Assembly (NCBI RefSeq): GCF_950101795.1
Contig: NZ_CATNLZ010000001.1
Span: forward strand, 929,133 to 993,132
Direction: 5' to 3'
DNA from: Nocardioides sp. T2.26MG-1
GTDB taxonomy: Bacteria; Actinomycetota; Actinomycetes; Propionibacteriales; Nocardioidaceae
DNA length: 64,000 nucleotides
Positions 55,271-63,926 of this stretch are shown in pieces. The notes under the pieces are model-generated. The model did not search any database. It was not told the origin of the DNA and was given only the letters and a program-made list of their open reading frames with translations. Position 1 is the stretch's first letter. The number at the start of each line of letters is the position of its first letter. The translations under genes were made by a program, and so were the position numbers.

Positions 55271-56428
55271 ATGTCCTCCCCGCACCCCGTCACCGCCCTC
55301 GACCTGAGTGCCGACGACCGCGCCCGGTTCGCCGACCTGGCGGTCACCAGCCACCGGGTCATCACCCGCCACCAGGACCCCGGCGGCGCCTACCCCGCCA
55401 GCCCGGACTTCTCGGCGTACGCCGGCTACTCCTGGCTGCGCGACGGCGCCTTCACCGCCGAGGGCGTGTCGCGGTACGGCGACGCGGGCTCGGCCGGCCG
55501 GTTCCACGACTGGGCCGCGCGGACACTGGCCCGCCGGCGCGGCCAGGTCGACGGCCTGCTCGCCGTCGCCCGGGAGGGTGGCACCCCGGCGCGCTCCGAC
55601 ATGCTGCCGACCCGGTTCACGTTCGCCGGCGAGGACGGCACCGACGAGTGGTGGGACTTCCAGACCGACGGCTACGGCACCTGGCTGTGGGCCGTGGTGA
55701 CGTTCGCGCGCCGGCACGGACAGGGCCTGGACCGCTGGCGCGGCGGCATCGAGGTCGCCGTGGACTACCTGACGGCGTTCTGGTCCGCGCCCTGCTACGA
55801 CTGGTGGGAGGAGCACGCCGAGCACCGCCACGTCTCCACGCTCGCCGCCATCCACGGCGGGCTGCGGGCCGTGCTCGGCGCGGACGGACTCGACCCCGTC
55901 CGCGCCGACGCGGCCGCCTCGGTGCTCGCCGAGATCCGGTCCCTCGTGCACGCCCAGGGGGTCGCCGGCGGCCACCTCACCAAGTGGCTGGGCAGCACCG
56001 CCGTCGACGCCTCGCTGGCCTCGGCGGTCGTGCCGTTCGGGCTGGTCTCCGAGCACGATCCGGTGGCCGCGGGCACCCTCCGGGCGGTGGCCGACCAGCT
56101 CGACACCGGAGGTGGGGTGCACCGGTTCCGCGACGACGTCTTCTACGGCGGCGGCCAGTGGCTGCTGCTCTCGGCGCTGCTCGGCTGGAACCTCGCGGTG
56201 CGCGGCGAGACCGGGGCGGCGCTGGGCCACCTGCGCTGGATCGCGGACCAGGCCACGGAGGCCGGTGAGCTGCCCGAGCAGGTGCCCGGCCACCTCCTCC
56301 ACCCCGAGCACCGGCAGGAGTGGCTGGACCGGTGGGGTCCGGTCGCGACCCCGCTGCTGTGGTCGCACGGGATGTACCTCGTGCTCGCCGACGAGCTCGG
56401 CCTGCTCCCCGAGGAGGACGCCCGATGA
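55271..56428 (+). CDS. Glycoside hydrolase family 15, isomaltose glucohydrolase-like
   Basis: This 385-residue protein is an (alpha/alpha)6-barrel without signal peptide. It has YSWLRDGAFTAEGVSRY, CYDWWEEHAEHRHVS (general acid Glu) and GELPEQVPGHL (general base Glu), as in GH15 enzymes; it lacks a starch-binding domain. Enzymes of this compact cytoplasmic type remove glucose from isomaltose. It overlaps the GH31 gene by ATGA, so both are made together. Confidence 0.85.
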   Translation: MSSPHPVTALDLSADDRARFADLAVTSHRVITRHQDPGGAYPASPDFSAYAGYSWLRDGAFTAEGVSRYGDAGSAGRFHDWAARTLARRRGQVDGLLAVAREGGTPARSDMLPTRFTFAGEDGTDEWWDFQTDGYGTWLWAVVTFARRHGQGLDRWRGGIEVAVDYLTAFWSAPCYDWWEEHAEHRHVSTLAAIHGGLRAVLGADGLDPVRADAAASVLAEIRSLVHAQGVAGGHLTKWLGSTAVDASLASAVVPFGLVSEHDPVAAGTLRAVADQLDTGGGVHRFRDDVFYGGGQWLLLSALLGWNLAVRGETGAALGHLRWIADQATEAGELPEQVPGHLLHPEHRQEWLDRWGPVATPLLWSHGMYLVLADELGLLPEEDAR

Positions 56429-58644
56429 ACGCCGCGATCACCCACCGGCCGCACGGCATCGAGCACCCCTACGCGCACTCCGCGGACCAGCGGGTGCCGG
56501 TGCTGCCGCTCGCCGGCACCACCTGCCGGCTCGGCGTGGTCGCCGACCCGTCCGTGGTCGCCGTGCGCTGCGAGTGGGACGGACAGGTGCTCCCGATGCT
56601 GCCGGCGAGTGCCGACGCCGCCGACGCCGCCGCCCTGGCCGGAGGCGAGGGCCACCTCGCCGAGGCCCAGGCCGGCATGCTCGCCGCGGACGGCTCCTGG
56701 ACCGTCGAGACGCCGGTCCTGGAGGAGGGCCGCCGCTACTCCTACCGGTTCCTGGCCGAGACCTCCTCCGGCGACACGGTCACCACGACGTCGTACGACG
56801 TCGCGCCGGCGACCTGGACCAGCACCCACACCGGCGCGGTGACCGGGGCCGGCGAGCGGCTCGTGCCGGACAGCGTCTCCTGGCTCGTCGGGCCCGACGG
56901 CGCGCACCGGGCCCGGTTCGCGTTGGCGCTCGGTCCGGGCGACCACGTCGTCGGCTTCGGCGAGCGGTTCGACCGGCTCGACCAGCTCGGGCACCGCCTC
57001 GACGCGGTGGTGTTCGAGCAGTACAAGTCCCAGGGCCGGCACGGCCGCACCTACCTGCCGATGCCGTTCGCCCACGTGGTCGGCGCCGACGGCAGTGCCT
57101 GGGGCTTCCACGTCCGCACCTCGCGGCGCACCTGGTACGACGTCGGCGCGAGCACCCCCGACGCGCTCGTCGTCGAGGTCGACCTGGGGATCGGCGGCGA
57201 GGGCGTCGACATCGCCGTCCACGACGGCACCCCGACCGAGGTGCTGCGCGAGTTCCTCGACGAGGTCGGCCGGGCCGAGGAGCTCCCCGAGTGGGTGCTG
57301 CGGCTGTGGGCGTCGGGCAACGAGTGGAACACCCAGCAGCTGGTGATGGACCGGATGGACACCCACCGCGACCTCGACATCCCCGTGGGCGTCGTGGTGA
57401 TCGAGGCGTGGAGCGACGAGGAGGGCATCACGATCTTCCGCGACGCTCGCTACGAGCCGCACCCCGACGGCCGTGCGCACGAGGCGGCCGACTTCACCTA
57501 TCCGGCCGACGGCGCCTGGCCGGACCCGCGCGGGATGGTCGACGAGCTGCACGCCCGCGGGGTCAAGGTGATCCTCTGGCAGATCCCGCTGCAGAAGACC
57601 GACCCCGAGCTCACCGGCCAGGTGCGGATGGACGCCGCGGCCATGGTGCGCGAGGGCCACGCGGTGCTCGAGGCCGACGGCTCGGCGTACCACAACCGCG
57701 GCTGGTGGTTCCCCCAGGCTCTGATGCCCGACCTGTCGGTGCAGCGCACCCGGGACTGGTGGACCGAGAAGCGGCGCTACCTGCTCTCCGACCTCGACGT
57801 CGACGGCTTCAAGACCGACGGCGGCGAGCACGCGTGGGGCCACGACCTGCGGTACGCCGACGGGCGCCGCGGCGACGAGGGCAACAACCTGTTCCCGGTG
57901 CACTACGCCCGCACCTTCGGCGACCTGCTGCGCTCGGAGGGCAAGGCGCCGGTGACGTTCTCGCGGGCCGGGTTCACCGGGTCGCAGGCGCACGGGGTGT
58001 TCTGGGCCGGTGACGAGGACTCGACGTGGGAGGCCTTCCGCAGCTCGGTGACCGCCGGGCTGACCGCCGCGGCGTGCGGGATCGTCTACTGGGGCTGGGA
58101 CCTGGCCGGCTTCTCCGGTCCGGTGCCGGACGCCGAGCTCTACCTGCGGGCCGCGGCCGCCTCGGTGTTCATGCCGGTGATGCAGTACCACTCCGAGTTC
58201 AACCACCACCGGCCGCCGCTGCGCGACCGGACGCCGTGGAACGTGCAGGAGGCGAGCGGCGACGAGCGGGTGGTGCCGGTCTTCCGGCGGCTGGCGCAGC
58301 TGCGCGAGCGGCTCGTGCCCTACCTGGCGGAGCAGGCGCGGGTGGCGGTCACGACCGACCGGCCGCTGATGCGCCCGCTGTTCTTCGACCACCCGGCCGA
58401 CCCGCAGGTGTGGGCGCACCCGCAGCAGTGGCAGCTCGGCGACAGCCTGCTGGTCAGCCCGGTGACCGAGCCCGGCGCGGCCGCGTGGCCGACGTACCTC
58501 CCGGCCGGCGCGTGGGTCGACGCGTGGACGGGCACGCCGTACGACGGCGGTGCGGTCGTGACCACCGACGTGCCGATCGACGTGGTGCCGGTGTTCGTGC
58601 GCGCCGAGGACTGGCCGGCGCTCGAGGAGGTGTTCGCCGGGTGA
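56425..58644 (+). CDS. Glycoside hydrolase family 31 alpha-glucosidase-type enzyme
   Basis: This 739-residue protein has an N-terminal beta-sandwich (to about 260), then the GH31 barrel with VDGFKTDGGEHAWG (nucleophile Asp about 465) and FWAGDEDSTWEAF (acid/base Asp about 531), and a C-terminal beta domain (FVRAEDWPALEEVF). No signal peptide is present, so it acts in the cytoplasm on imported oligosaccharides. Together with the GH15 gene it resembles the pair described in Kribbella flavida that degrades cyclobis-(1-6)-alpha-nigerosyl. Confidence 0.88.
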   Translation: MNAAITHRPHGIEHPYAHSADQRVPVLPLAGTTCRLGVVADPSVVAVRCEWDGQVLPMLPASADAADAAALAGGEGHLAEAQAGMLAADGSWTVETPVLEEGRRYSYRFLAETSSGDTVTTTSYDVAPATWTSTHTGAVTGAGERLVPDSVSWLVGPDGAHRARFALALGPGDHVVGFGERFDRLDQLGHRLDAVVFEQYKSQGRHGRTYLPMPFAHVVGADGSAWGFHVRTSRRTWYDVGASTPDALVVEVDLGIGGEGVDIAVHDGTPTEVLREFLDEVGRAEELPEWVLRLWASGNEWNTQQLVMDRMDTHRDLDIPVGVVVIEAWSDEEGITIFRDARYEPHPDGRAHEAADFTYPADGAWPDPRGMVDELHARGVKVILWQIPLQKTDPELTGQVRMDAAAMVREGHAVLEADGSAYHNRGWWFPQALMPDLSVQRTRDWWTEKRRYLLSDLDVDGFKTDGGEHAWGHDLRYADGRRGDEGNNLFPVHYARTFGDLLRSEGKAPVTFSRAGFTGSQAHGVFWAGDEDSTWEAFRSSVTAGLTAAACGIVYWGWDLAGFSGPVPDAELYLRAAAASVFMPVMQYHSEFNHHRPPLRDRTPWNVQEASGDERVVPVFRRLAQLRERLVPYLAEQARVAVTTDRPLMRPLFFDHPADPQVWAHPQQWQLGDSLLVSPVTEPGAAAWPTYLPAGAWVDAWTGTPYDGGAVVTTDVPIDVVPVFVRAEDWPALEEVFAG

Positions 58645-58970
58645 CGTCCTTCGACGAGGTCCTCGACGCGCTCGCCGCCACCGCGCGCGAGAGCGAGGAC
58701 GTCGTCGGGCTGGTCGCGTTCGGGTCGACCGCGGACCGCAGCAGGACCGATGCCGGGTCCGACCACGACTTCGCCCGGGTCGAGGACGTGTTCCGGGTCG
58801 CTCGAGGAGGCCGGACCCGCGGTCCTCGACCTGGCCGACGAGGTGCTCGCACCGGGGTGGGACGACTTCCCCACGCCGGAGTGGCGGCGGCGCGCCGGCG
58901 GATCGAGGAGCTGGCCTACGCCGGCCGGCGCTCGGGGTCGAAGTCGGACGGCTCGTCCGCGACCATGTAA
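58641..58970 (+). pseudogene. Remnant of a nucleotidyltransferase-domain gene
   Basis: The first frame (from GTG 58641, overlapping the GH31 stop) encodes a nucleotidyltransferase-like start, VTSFDEVLDALAATARESED then VAFGSTADRSRTDAGSDHDF (the GS...D-x-D motif). It soon passes into another frame (EEAGPAVLDLADEVLAPGWD, then DFPTPEWRRR) and back (RRIEELAYAG). At about 110 codons it is far shorter than such proteins, so an internal deletion and at least two frame changes are likely. It overlaps the 3' end of the cupin gene. Confidence 0.55.
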
Positions 58971-59476
58971 TTGGGGTCGGCCTCGATGGCCGCGACCGTC
59001 CGCCGCAGCCAGTCCTCGTCGCTGGTGTTGATCTCGCGCGACGCGAGCTGCTCGCGCAGGTACGCCAGGAGGTCGGTGGTGGTGTGCGCGTCCTTGGCGA
59101 CCGAGGTCGCGTCGACGGCGGCCTGGAGGTCTCGGTCGTAACGGGCCATGGGGTGGCCGTACCCGCACGACAGCGCGACGTACACCTTGCGGAGCGCCTC
59201 GCCGACGGTCCAGGTCGTGCGCTCGCCGGCGTGCAGCCGCACCGCCACGCCGGGACCGAGCTCGACGACCTCGCCGTCCTCGAAGGCCACCGTGCCACGG
59301 CCGGCGAGCACGACGAAGACCTCGTCCACCTCGGTGTCCCGCTCGGTGCCCGGGTCCATCGACCAGATCCCGACCTCGGCGTCGCCGAGGGTGTCGAGGG
59401 GGAGCGTGCGGTCGGGTCCGAGGTCGGCGGCGAGGACCCCGGGGGACAGCAGGCGGCGAGACGTGGGTGCGGTCAC
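58916..59476 (-). CDS. Cupin-domain protein with C-terminal helical extension
   Basis: This 186-residue protein has a single cupin (about 15-115, VFVVLAGRGTVAFEDGEVVE and VRLHAGERTTWTVGEALRKV) of the DUF861/ethanolamine-utilisation EutQ-like kind that is often linked to amine or ureide catabolism. The C-terminal 70 residues (YDRDLQAAVDATSVAKDAHT...) form an extra helical segment ending EADPNYMVADEPSDFDPER, unlike the short tail of usual family members. The GTG start at 59476 overlaps the flavoprotein gene by GTGA. Confidence 0.75.
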   Translation of the reverse strand: MTAPTSRRLLSPGVLAADLGPDRTLPLDTLGDAEVGIWSMDPGTERDTEVDEVFVVLAGRGTVAFEDGEVVELGPGVAVRLHAGERTTWTVGEALRKVYVALSCGYGHPMARYDRDLQAAVDATSVAKDAHTTTDLLAYLREQLASREINTSDEDWLRRTVAAIEADPNYMVADEPSDFDPERRPA

Positions 59477-60903
59477 GAGTCGAACCCCAGCCCGACCCGG
59501 TCGAGGGTCCGCAGGAACAGGTTGCGCCGGCCCTGACGGCGGTCGGCGCGGTCGAGCGACCAGCGGGTGAGGTTGATGCCGGCGCTGGCGAGCGGCTCGG
59601 GCGGGAACGGCAGCGGCAGCCGCCGCACCATCTCGAGCGCGGTGCGCTCGGTGGTCAGCCCGGCCAGCCGGTCGAGCATCACCTCGGCGGCGAACCGGGT
59701 GGCCCCGACGCCGAGCCCGGTGAAGCCGGCGGCGTACGCCACCCGGCCGCGCGCGGCCAAGCCGTGAAACGCCGCGAACCGCGTGGAGGTGTCGATCGCA
59801 CCGGCCCAGCGGTGGGTGAACGAGACGCCCTCGAGCTGGGGGAACACCGTGAGGAAGTGCGACGCCAGCCGGCGGAAGGTCTCCGGCCGCTCCTCGTGCG
59901 CGGCTCCGACCCGGCGGCGGTAGATCGCGTCGTACCCGCCCCAGAGGATCCGGTGGTCGGCGGTGAGCCGGGAGTAGTGGAACTGGTTGGCCAGGTCGCC
60001 GAGTCCCTGCCGGTGCGCCCAGCCGACCGAGGCGAGCTGCGCGTCGCTGAGCGGCTCGGTCATCAGCACGTAGTCGTACACGGGCACGGTCAGCAGCCGG
60101 GCCCGCCGCAGCAGTGACGGGAACACGTTGGTCGCCAGCGCGACCCGGTCGCTGGTCACCGAGCCGGCGCCGGTGTGCACGGACACGCGGCCGCTCGCGG
60201 CGGTGTCGATGCCGGTCACGCGTGTGTGCTCGTGGATCTCGACGCCGAGCTCGGCGGCGACGCGGGCCAGCTCGCGGGCGAGCCGCGCGGGGTGCACCAG
60301 CGCGCAGTCGTCGCGGCTCCAGTCGCCGGCGAGGAACACCGGGCTGTCGATCTCGCGGCGTACAGCGGCGGCGTCCAGGAAGCCGTGGTCCGGAGCTCGA
60401 GCGGACTCCTGCAGCCACTCGACCTGGTGGGGCTCGACCGCCACGCTCAGCACGCCGGTCCGCTCGAACTGGCAGTCCAGCCCGAGGCCGCGTACGTCGG
60501 CCTCGAACGCGTCGAGGTTCTCGCGGCCGAGCCGCTCGAGCACGGCATACTCCTCGGGCCAGCGGGATCGGCCGTTCTCCTCGCCGTGGGTGAGGCTTGC
60601 CTCGCAGAAGCCGCCGTTGCGGCCGGACGCGGCCCAGCCCACCGTCTCCGCCTCGAGCAGCACGACCCGCGCGCCGGGGTCGCGGCGCTTGGCGAGCACC
60701 GCGGTCCACAGCCCGCAGTAGCCGCCGCCGACCACGGCGAGGTCGGCGGACGCCGATCCCGTCAGCGTCGGGTACGCCGGCGCGGCGCCCGCGTCCTCGA
60801 GCCAGAACACCGCGTGCCGCGTCGGCGCGAGCGCGGCGTCGACGGCCGCGGCCGGGGGAGCGAGCCGCTCGAAGACGGTGTCGTGCCGGCTAGGCCCGCG
60901 CAT
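59473..60903 (-). CDS. FAD-dependent amine oxidoreductase (PuuB/DAO family)
   Basis: This 476-residue protein has the FAD fold DLAVVGGGYCGLWTAVLAKR, AASGRNGGFCE and the DAO C-terminal GFTGLGVGATRFAAEVMLDR. It resembles gamma-glutamylputrescine oxidase. It sits between a cupin and a class III aminotransferase, overlapping the aminotransferase 3' end by 14 nt. An amine or amino-acid N-oxidation role in the same pathway is likely. Start ATG at 60903. Confidence 0.85.
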   Translation of the reverse strand: MRGPSRHDTVFERLAPPAAAVDAALAPTRHAVFWLEDAGAAPAYPTLTGSASADLAVVGGGYCGLWTAVLAKRRDPGARVVLLEAETVGWAASGRNGGFCEASLTHGEENGRSRWPEEYAVLERLGRENLDAFEADVRGLGLDCQFERTGVLSVAVEPHQVEWLQESARAPDHGFLDAAAVRREIDSPVFLAGDWSRDDCALVHPARLARELARVAAELGVEIHEHTRVTGIDTAASGRVSVHTGAGSVTSDRVALATNVFPSLLRRARLLTVPVYDYVLMTEPLSDAQLASVGWAHRQGLGDLANQFHYSRLTADHRILWGGYDAIYRRRVGAAHEERPETFRRLASHFLTVFPQLEGVSFTHRWAGAIDTSTRFAAFHGLAARGRVAYAAGFTGLGVGATRFAAEVMLDRLAGLTTERTALEMVRRLPLPFPPEPLASAGINLTRWSLDRADRRQGRRNLFLRTLDRVGLGFDS

Positions 60904-62197
60904 GGACGTCGCCGGCCTTGAGCGCGTCGTCGAGGATCGCGAGGCCCTCGCGCGCCTCCTCGTCGCTCATCGTGCACGGCGGCACCAGGTGGATCCGGTT
61001 GGTGTTGGCGAACGGCAGCATCCCGGCCGTCTTGCAGGCCGCGACCACCTCGCCGAGGGCGGCCGGCGGCAGCAGCTCACGGGTGTCCCGGTCGGTGACG
61101 AGGTCGACCGCCCAGAACGCGCCGACGCCGCGGACCTCCCCGACGCACGGGTGCCGCCCGGCGATCTCGGCCAGGCCGGGGCCGAGGACCTCGCGGCCGA
61201 GCCGGTCGGCGTTCTCGACGATGCGCTCGTCGCGCATGGTGTGGATCGTCGCCACGGCCGCGGCGGTCGCCAGCGGGTGGCCGGAGTAGGTCAGCCCGCC
61301 GGGGTAGGGCCGGTGGGCGAACGTGTCGGCGACCGGCTCGCTGATGATCACCCCGCCGAGCGGGACGTAGCCGGAGTTCACGCCCTTGGCGAAGGTGATC
61401 AGGTCCGGGGTGACGTCGTACCGGTCCAGCGCCAGCCAGGTGCCCGCGCGCCCGAACCCGGCCATCACCTCATCGAGGATCAGCATGATGCCGTGCCGGT
61501 CGCACAGCTCGCGGACCCCGGCGAGGTAGCCCGGCGGCGGCTCGAAGATGCCGGCGGTGCCGGGGATCGTCTCGAGCAGGATCGCCGCGATCGTCTGCGG
61601 GCCCTCCGCCTCGATCGTGCGCGAGAGGTGCTGCAGCGCCCGCTCGCGCTCCTCCTCCTGCGTGGTCGCGTGGAACTCCGAGCGGTAGAGGAACGGGCCG
61701 AAGAAGTGCACGGTCCCGGCGGTCGCGGTGTCGTTGGGCCAGCGCCGCGGGTCGCCGGTCAGGTTGATCGCGGTCTGGGTGCCGCCATGGTAGGAGCGGT
61801 ACGCCGAGAGCACCTTGAACCGTCCCGTGTGCAGCCGGGCCATCCGGACGGCGTGCTCGTTGGCGTCCGCGCCGCCGTTGGTGAAGAACACCTTCTCGAA
61901 CCCGTCCGGCGCGATGCCGGCGATCAGCGCTGCGGCCTGCGAGCGCTGCGCGTTGGCGTGCTGCGGCGCGATCGTGCACAGCCGGTCGGCCTGCTCCTTG
62001 ATCGCGGCGACCACCCGGGGGTGCTGGTGGCCGATGTTGGTGAACACCAGCTGGGAGGAGAAGTCCAGGTAGCGACGGTCCTCGTCGTCCCACACGTAGG
62101 AGCCGCGGGCGGCGCCGATCACCATCGGGGTGATCTCGGCCTGGGCGGACCAGGAGTGGAAGACGTGCTTGCGGTCCAGGTCGTACGTCGTGCTCAT
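60890..62197 (-). CDS. Class III aminotransferase (omega-amino acid/polyamine type)
   Basis: This 435-residue PLP enzyme has AYRSYHGGTQTAINLTGDPR, LILDEVMAGFGRAGTWLALD (cofactor Asp) and the Schiff-base Lys in DLITFAKGVNSGYVPLGGVI. It belongs to the omega-aminotransferases (putrescine-, beta-alanine- or taurine-pyruvate type). The adjacent methylmalonate-semialdehyde-type dehydrogenase suggests that it makes a semialdehyde such as malonate semialdehyde. It is separated from that gene by a large inverted repeat. Confidence 0.9.
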   Translation of the reverse strand: MSTTYDLDRKHVFHSWSAQAEITPMVIGAARGSYVWDDEDRRYLDFSSQLVFTNIGHQHPRVVAAIKEQADRLCTIAPQHANAQRSQAAALIAGIAPDGFEKVFFTNGGADANEHAVRMARLHTGRFKVLSAYRSYHGGTQTAINLTGDPRRWPNDTATAGTVHFFGPFLYRSEFHATTQEEERERALQHLSRTIEAEGPQTIAAILLETIPGTAGIFEPPPGYLAGVRELCDRHGIMLILDEVMAGFGRAGTWLALDRYDVTPDLITFAKGVNSGYVPLGGVIISEPVADTFAHRPYPGGLTYSGHPLATAAAVATIHTMRDERIVENADRLGREVLGPGLAEIAGRHPCVGEVRGVGAFWAVDLVTDRDTRELLPPAALGEVVAACKTAGMLPFANTNRIHLVPPCTMSDEEAREGLAILDDALKAGDVHARA

Positions 62198-62225
62198 CGC
62201 GCGGGGTCCTCTCGGTGGAGCGTCC

Positions 62226-62313
62226 AGTTTCGTCGGTCGGCCGACGGAGTCCGACCCTGGACGACGAAGCTTCGTCGTCCAGGCGCGAGCTTCGTCGGCC
62301 GACCGACGAAACT
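62226..62313. repeat. 88-nt inverted repeat (REP/terminator-like), two nested palindromes
   Basis: Arms of 21 bp (62226-62246 and 62293-62313) are perfect complements, and an inner 26-bp perfect palindrome (62257-62282) shares the same centre. Only a 10-nt internal loop on each side is unpaired. The right arm (62291-62310) is nearly identical to the palindrome at 1-20 and has the same ACTCGCG flank. It lies between two minus-strand genes and may terminate or attenuate. Confidence 0.85.
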
Positions 62314-62323
62314 CGCGAGCCGG

Positions 62324-63844
62324 TCAGTGGTTCTTGGGGAAGGCCAGCTCGAGCCCGCCGACGGTGCCCGGGTCGGGCCAGCGGGTCGTGACGACCTTGC
62401 CGCGGGTGAAGAAGTGCACGCCCTCGACGCCGTGGGCGTGGGTGTCGCCGAACAGCGAGGACTTCCAGCCGCCGAAGGAGTAGTAGGCCATCGGCACCGG
62501 GATCGGGACGTTCACGCCGATCATGCCGACCTGCACGTCCTGCTCGAAGGCGCGGGCGGCGCCGCCGTTGCTGGTGAAGATCGCGGTGCCGTTGCCGTAG
62601 CGGTTGGCGTTGACAAGGTCGAGCGCCTCGGCGTAGGTCTCGGCGCGCACCACGCAGAGCACCGGCCCGAAGATCTCGTCGGTGTAGACGCTCATCGAGG
62701 GCTCGACGTGGTCGAACAGCGTCGGGCCGAGCCAGAAGCCGTCCTGCTCGCCGTCGGCGTCGACCTTGCGCCCGTCCACGACGACCGTGGCGCCCGCAGC
62801 CTCGCCGGCGTCGACGTACGACGCCACCTTGTCGCGGTGCGCGGAGGTGACCAGCGGACCCATGTCCGTCCCCCGGGTCCCGTCGCCGATCCGCAGCGTC
62901 GCGGTGCGCTCGGCGATCCTCTCGACCAGCGCGTCGCCGACGCCGCCGACGGCGACGACCACGCTGATCGCCATGCAGCGCTCGCCCGCCGAGCCGTAGC
63001 CGGCGCTGACCGCCGCGTCGGCGGCCAGGTCGAGGTCCGCGTCGGGGAGCACCACCATGTGGTTCTTGGCGCCGCCGAGGGCCTGGACCCGCTTGCCGGC
63101 CCGGCTGGCCCGCTCGTAGACGTACTCGGCGATCGGGGTCGAGCCGACGAAGCTGATCGAGGCGACGTCCGGGTGGTCGAGCAGACCGTCGACGGCGACC
63201 TTGTCGCCCTGCAGCACGGTGAAGACGCCGTCGGGCAGGCCGGCCTCCTGCCACAGCCGGGCCATCCAGATCGACGCGGACGGGTCCTTCTCGCTGGGCT
63301 TGAGGACCACCGCGTTGCCGGCGGCGATCGCGATCGGGAAGAACCACATCGGGACCATCGCCGGGAAGTTGAACGGGCTGATCACGCCCACGACGCCGAG
63401 CGGCTGGCGGATGCTGTGCACGTCGACCCCGGTGGAGACCTGCGGGCTGTTCGACCCCTTGAGCAGGTGGGGGATGCCGCAGGCGAACTCCACGACCTCC
63501 TGTCCCCGGGACACTTCGCCCACGGCGTCGGAGTGCACCTTGCCGTGCTCGGCGGTGATGATCGCGGCCAGCTCCTCCTTGCGCTCGTTGAGCAGCTCGC
63601 GGAACCGGAACACGACCTGGGTGCGCGCGCTCACCGAGGTCGCCGCCCAGGTTTCCGACGCCGCCTTCGCGGACGCCACCGCGGCCGCGATGTCGTCGGC
63701 GTCGGCGAACACGACCTGGCCGGTGACCCGACCGGTGGCGGGGTTGGTCACGTCGCCCGTCCGGGCCGCGGCGCCCGGATGGGCGCGGCCGTCGATCCAG
63801 TGCGGGATGGTCGCCGGGACGTCGGGGGGCGTGGAGAGCATCAT
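62324..63844 (-). CDS. mmsA: CoA-acylating methylmalonate-semialdehyde dehydrogenase
   Basis: This 506-residue ALDH-fold enzyme has GVVGVISPFNFPAMVPMWFF, VLKPSEKDPSAS, GGAKNHMVVLPDADLDLAAD and GYGSAGERCMAISVVVAV (catalytic Cys), the MmsA/IolA set. The catalytic Glu of usual ALDHs is replaced as in that family, which uses CoA. It turns malonate or methylmalonate semialdehyde into acetyl- or propionyl-CoA. ATG at 63844 (or 63853) is the start. It is the first gene of the amine cluster and divergent from the PucR gene. Confidence 0.92.
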   Translation of the reverse strand: MMLSTPPDVPATIPHWIDGRAHPGAAARTGDVTNPATGRVTGQVVFADADDIAAAVASAKAASETWAATSVSARTQVVFRFRELLNERKEELAAIITAEHGKVHSDAVGEVSRGQEVVEFACGIPHLLKGSNSPQVSTGVDVHSIRQPLGVVGVISPFNFPAMVPMWFFPIAIAAGNAVVLKPSEKDPSASIWMARLWQEAGLPDGVFTVLQGDKVAVDGLLDHPDVASISFVGSTPIAEYVYERASRAGKRVQALGGAKNHMVVLPDADLDLAADAAVSAGYGSAGERCMAISVVVAVGGVGDALVERIAERTATLRIGDGTRGTDMGPLVTSAHRDKVASYVDAGEAAGATVVVDGRKVDADGEQDGFWLGPTLFDHVEPSMSVYTDEIFGPVLCVVRAETYAEALDLVNANRYGNGTAIFTSNGGAARAFEQDVQVGMIGVNVPIPVPMAYYSFGGWKSSLFGDTHAHGVEGVHFFTRGKVVTTRWPDPGTVGGLELAFPKNH

Positions 63845-63911
63845 GCCGGCCATCCTCGCGGCGTCCGCCCGCTCGAGCGAGGGACGACCTGTCCCACTTC
63901 TCGCTCCGGGT

Positions 63912-63926
63912 GCGACACTGTGTCGC
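63912..63926. promoter_or_regulatory. Palindromic operator at the PucR/mmsA divergent promoter
   Basis: GCGACAC-T-GTGTCGC is a perfect 7+7 palindrome ending directly before the PucR GTG start (63927), in the 82-bp gap between the divergent mmsA and PucR genes. It is well placed for PucR autoregulation and control of mmsA. Confidence 0.6.
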
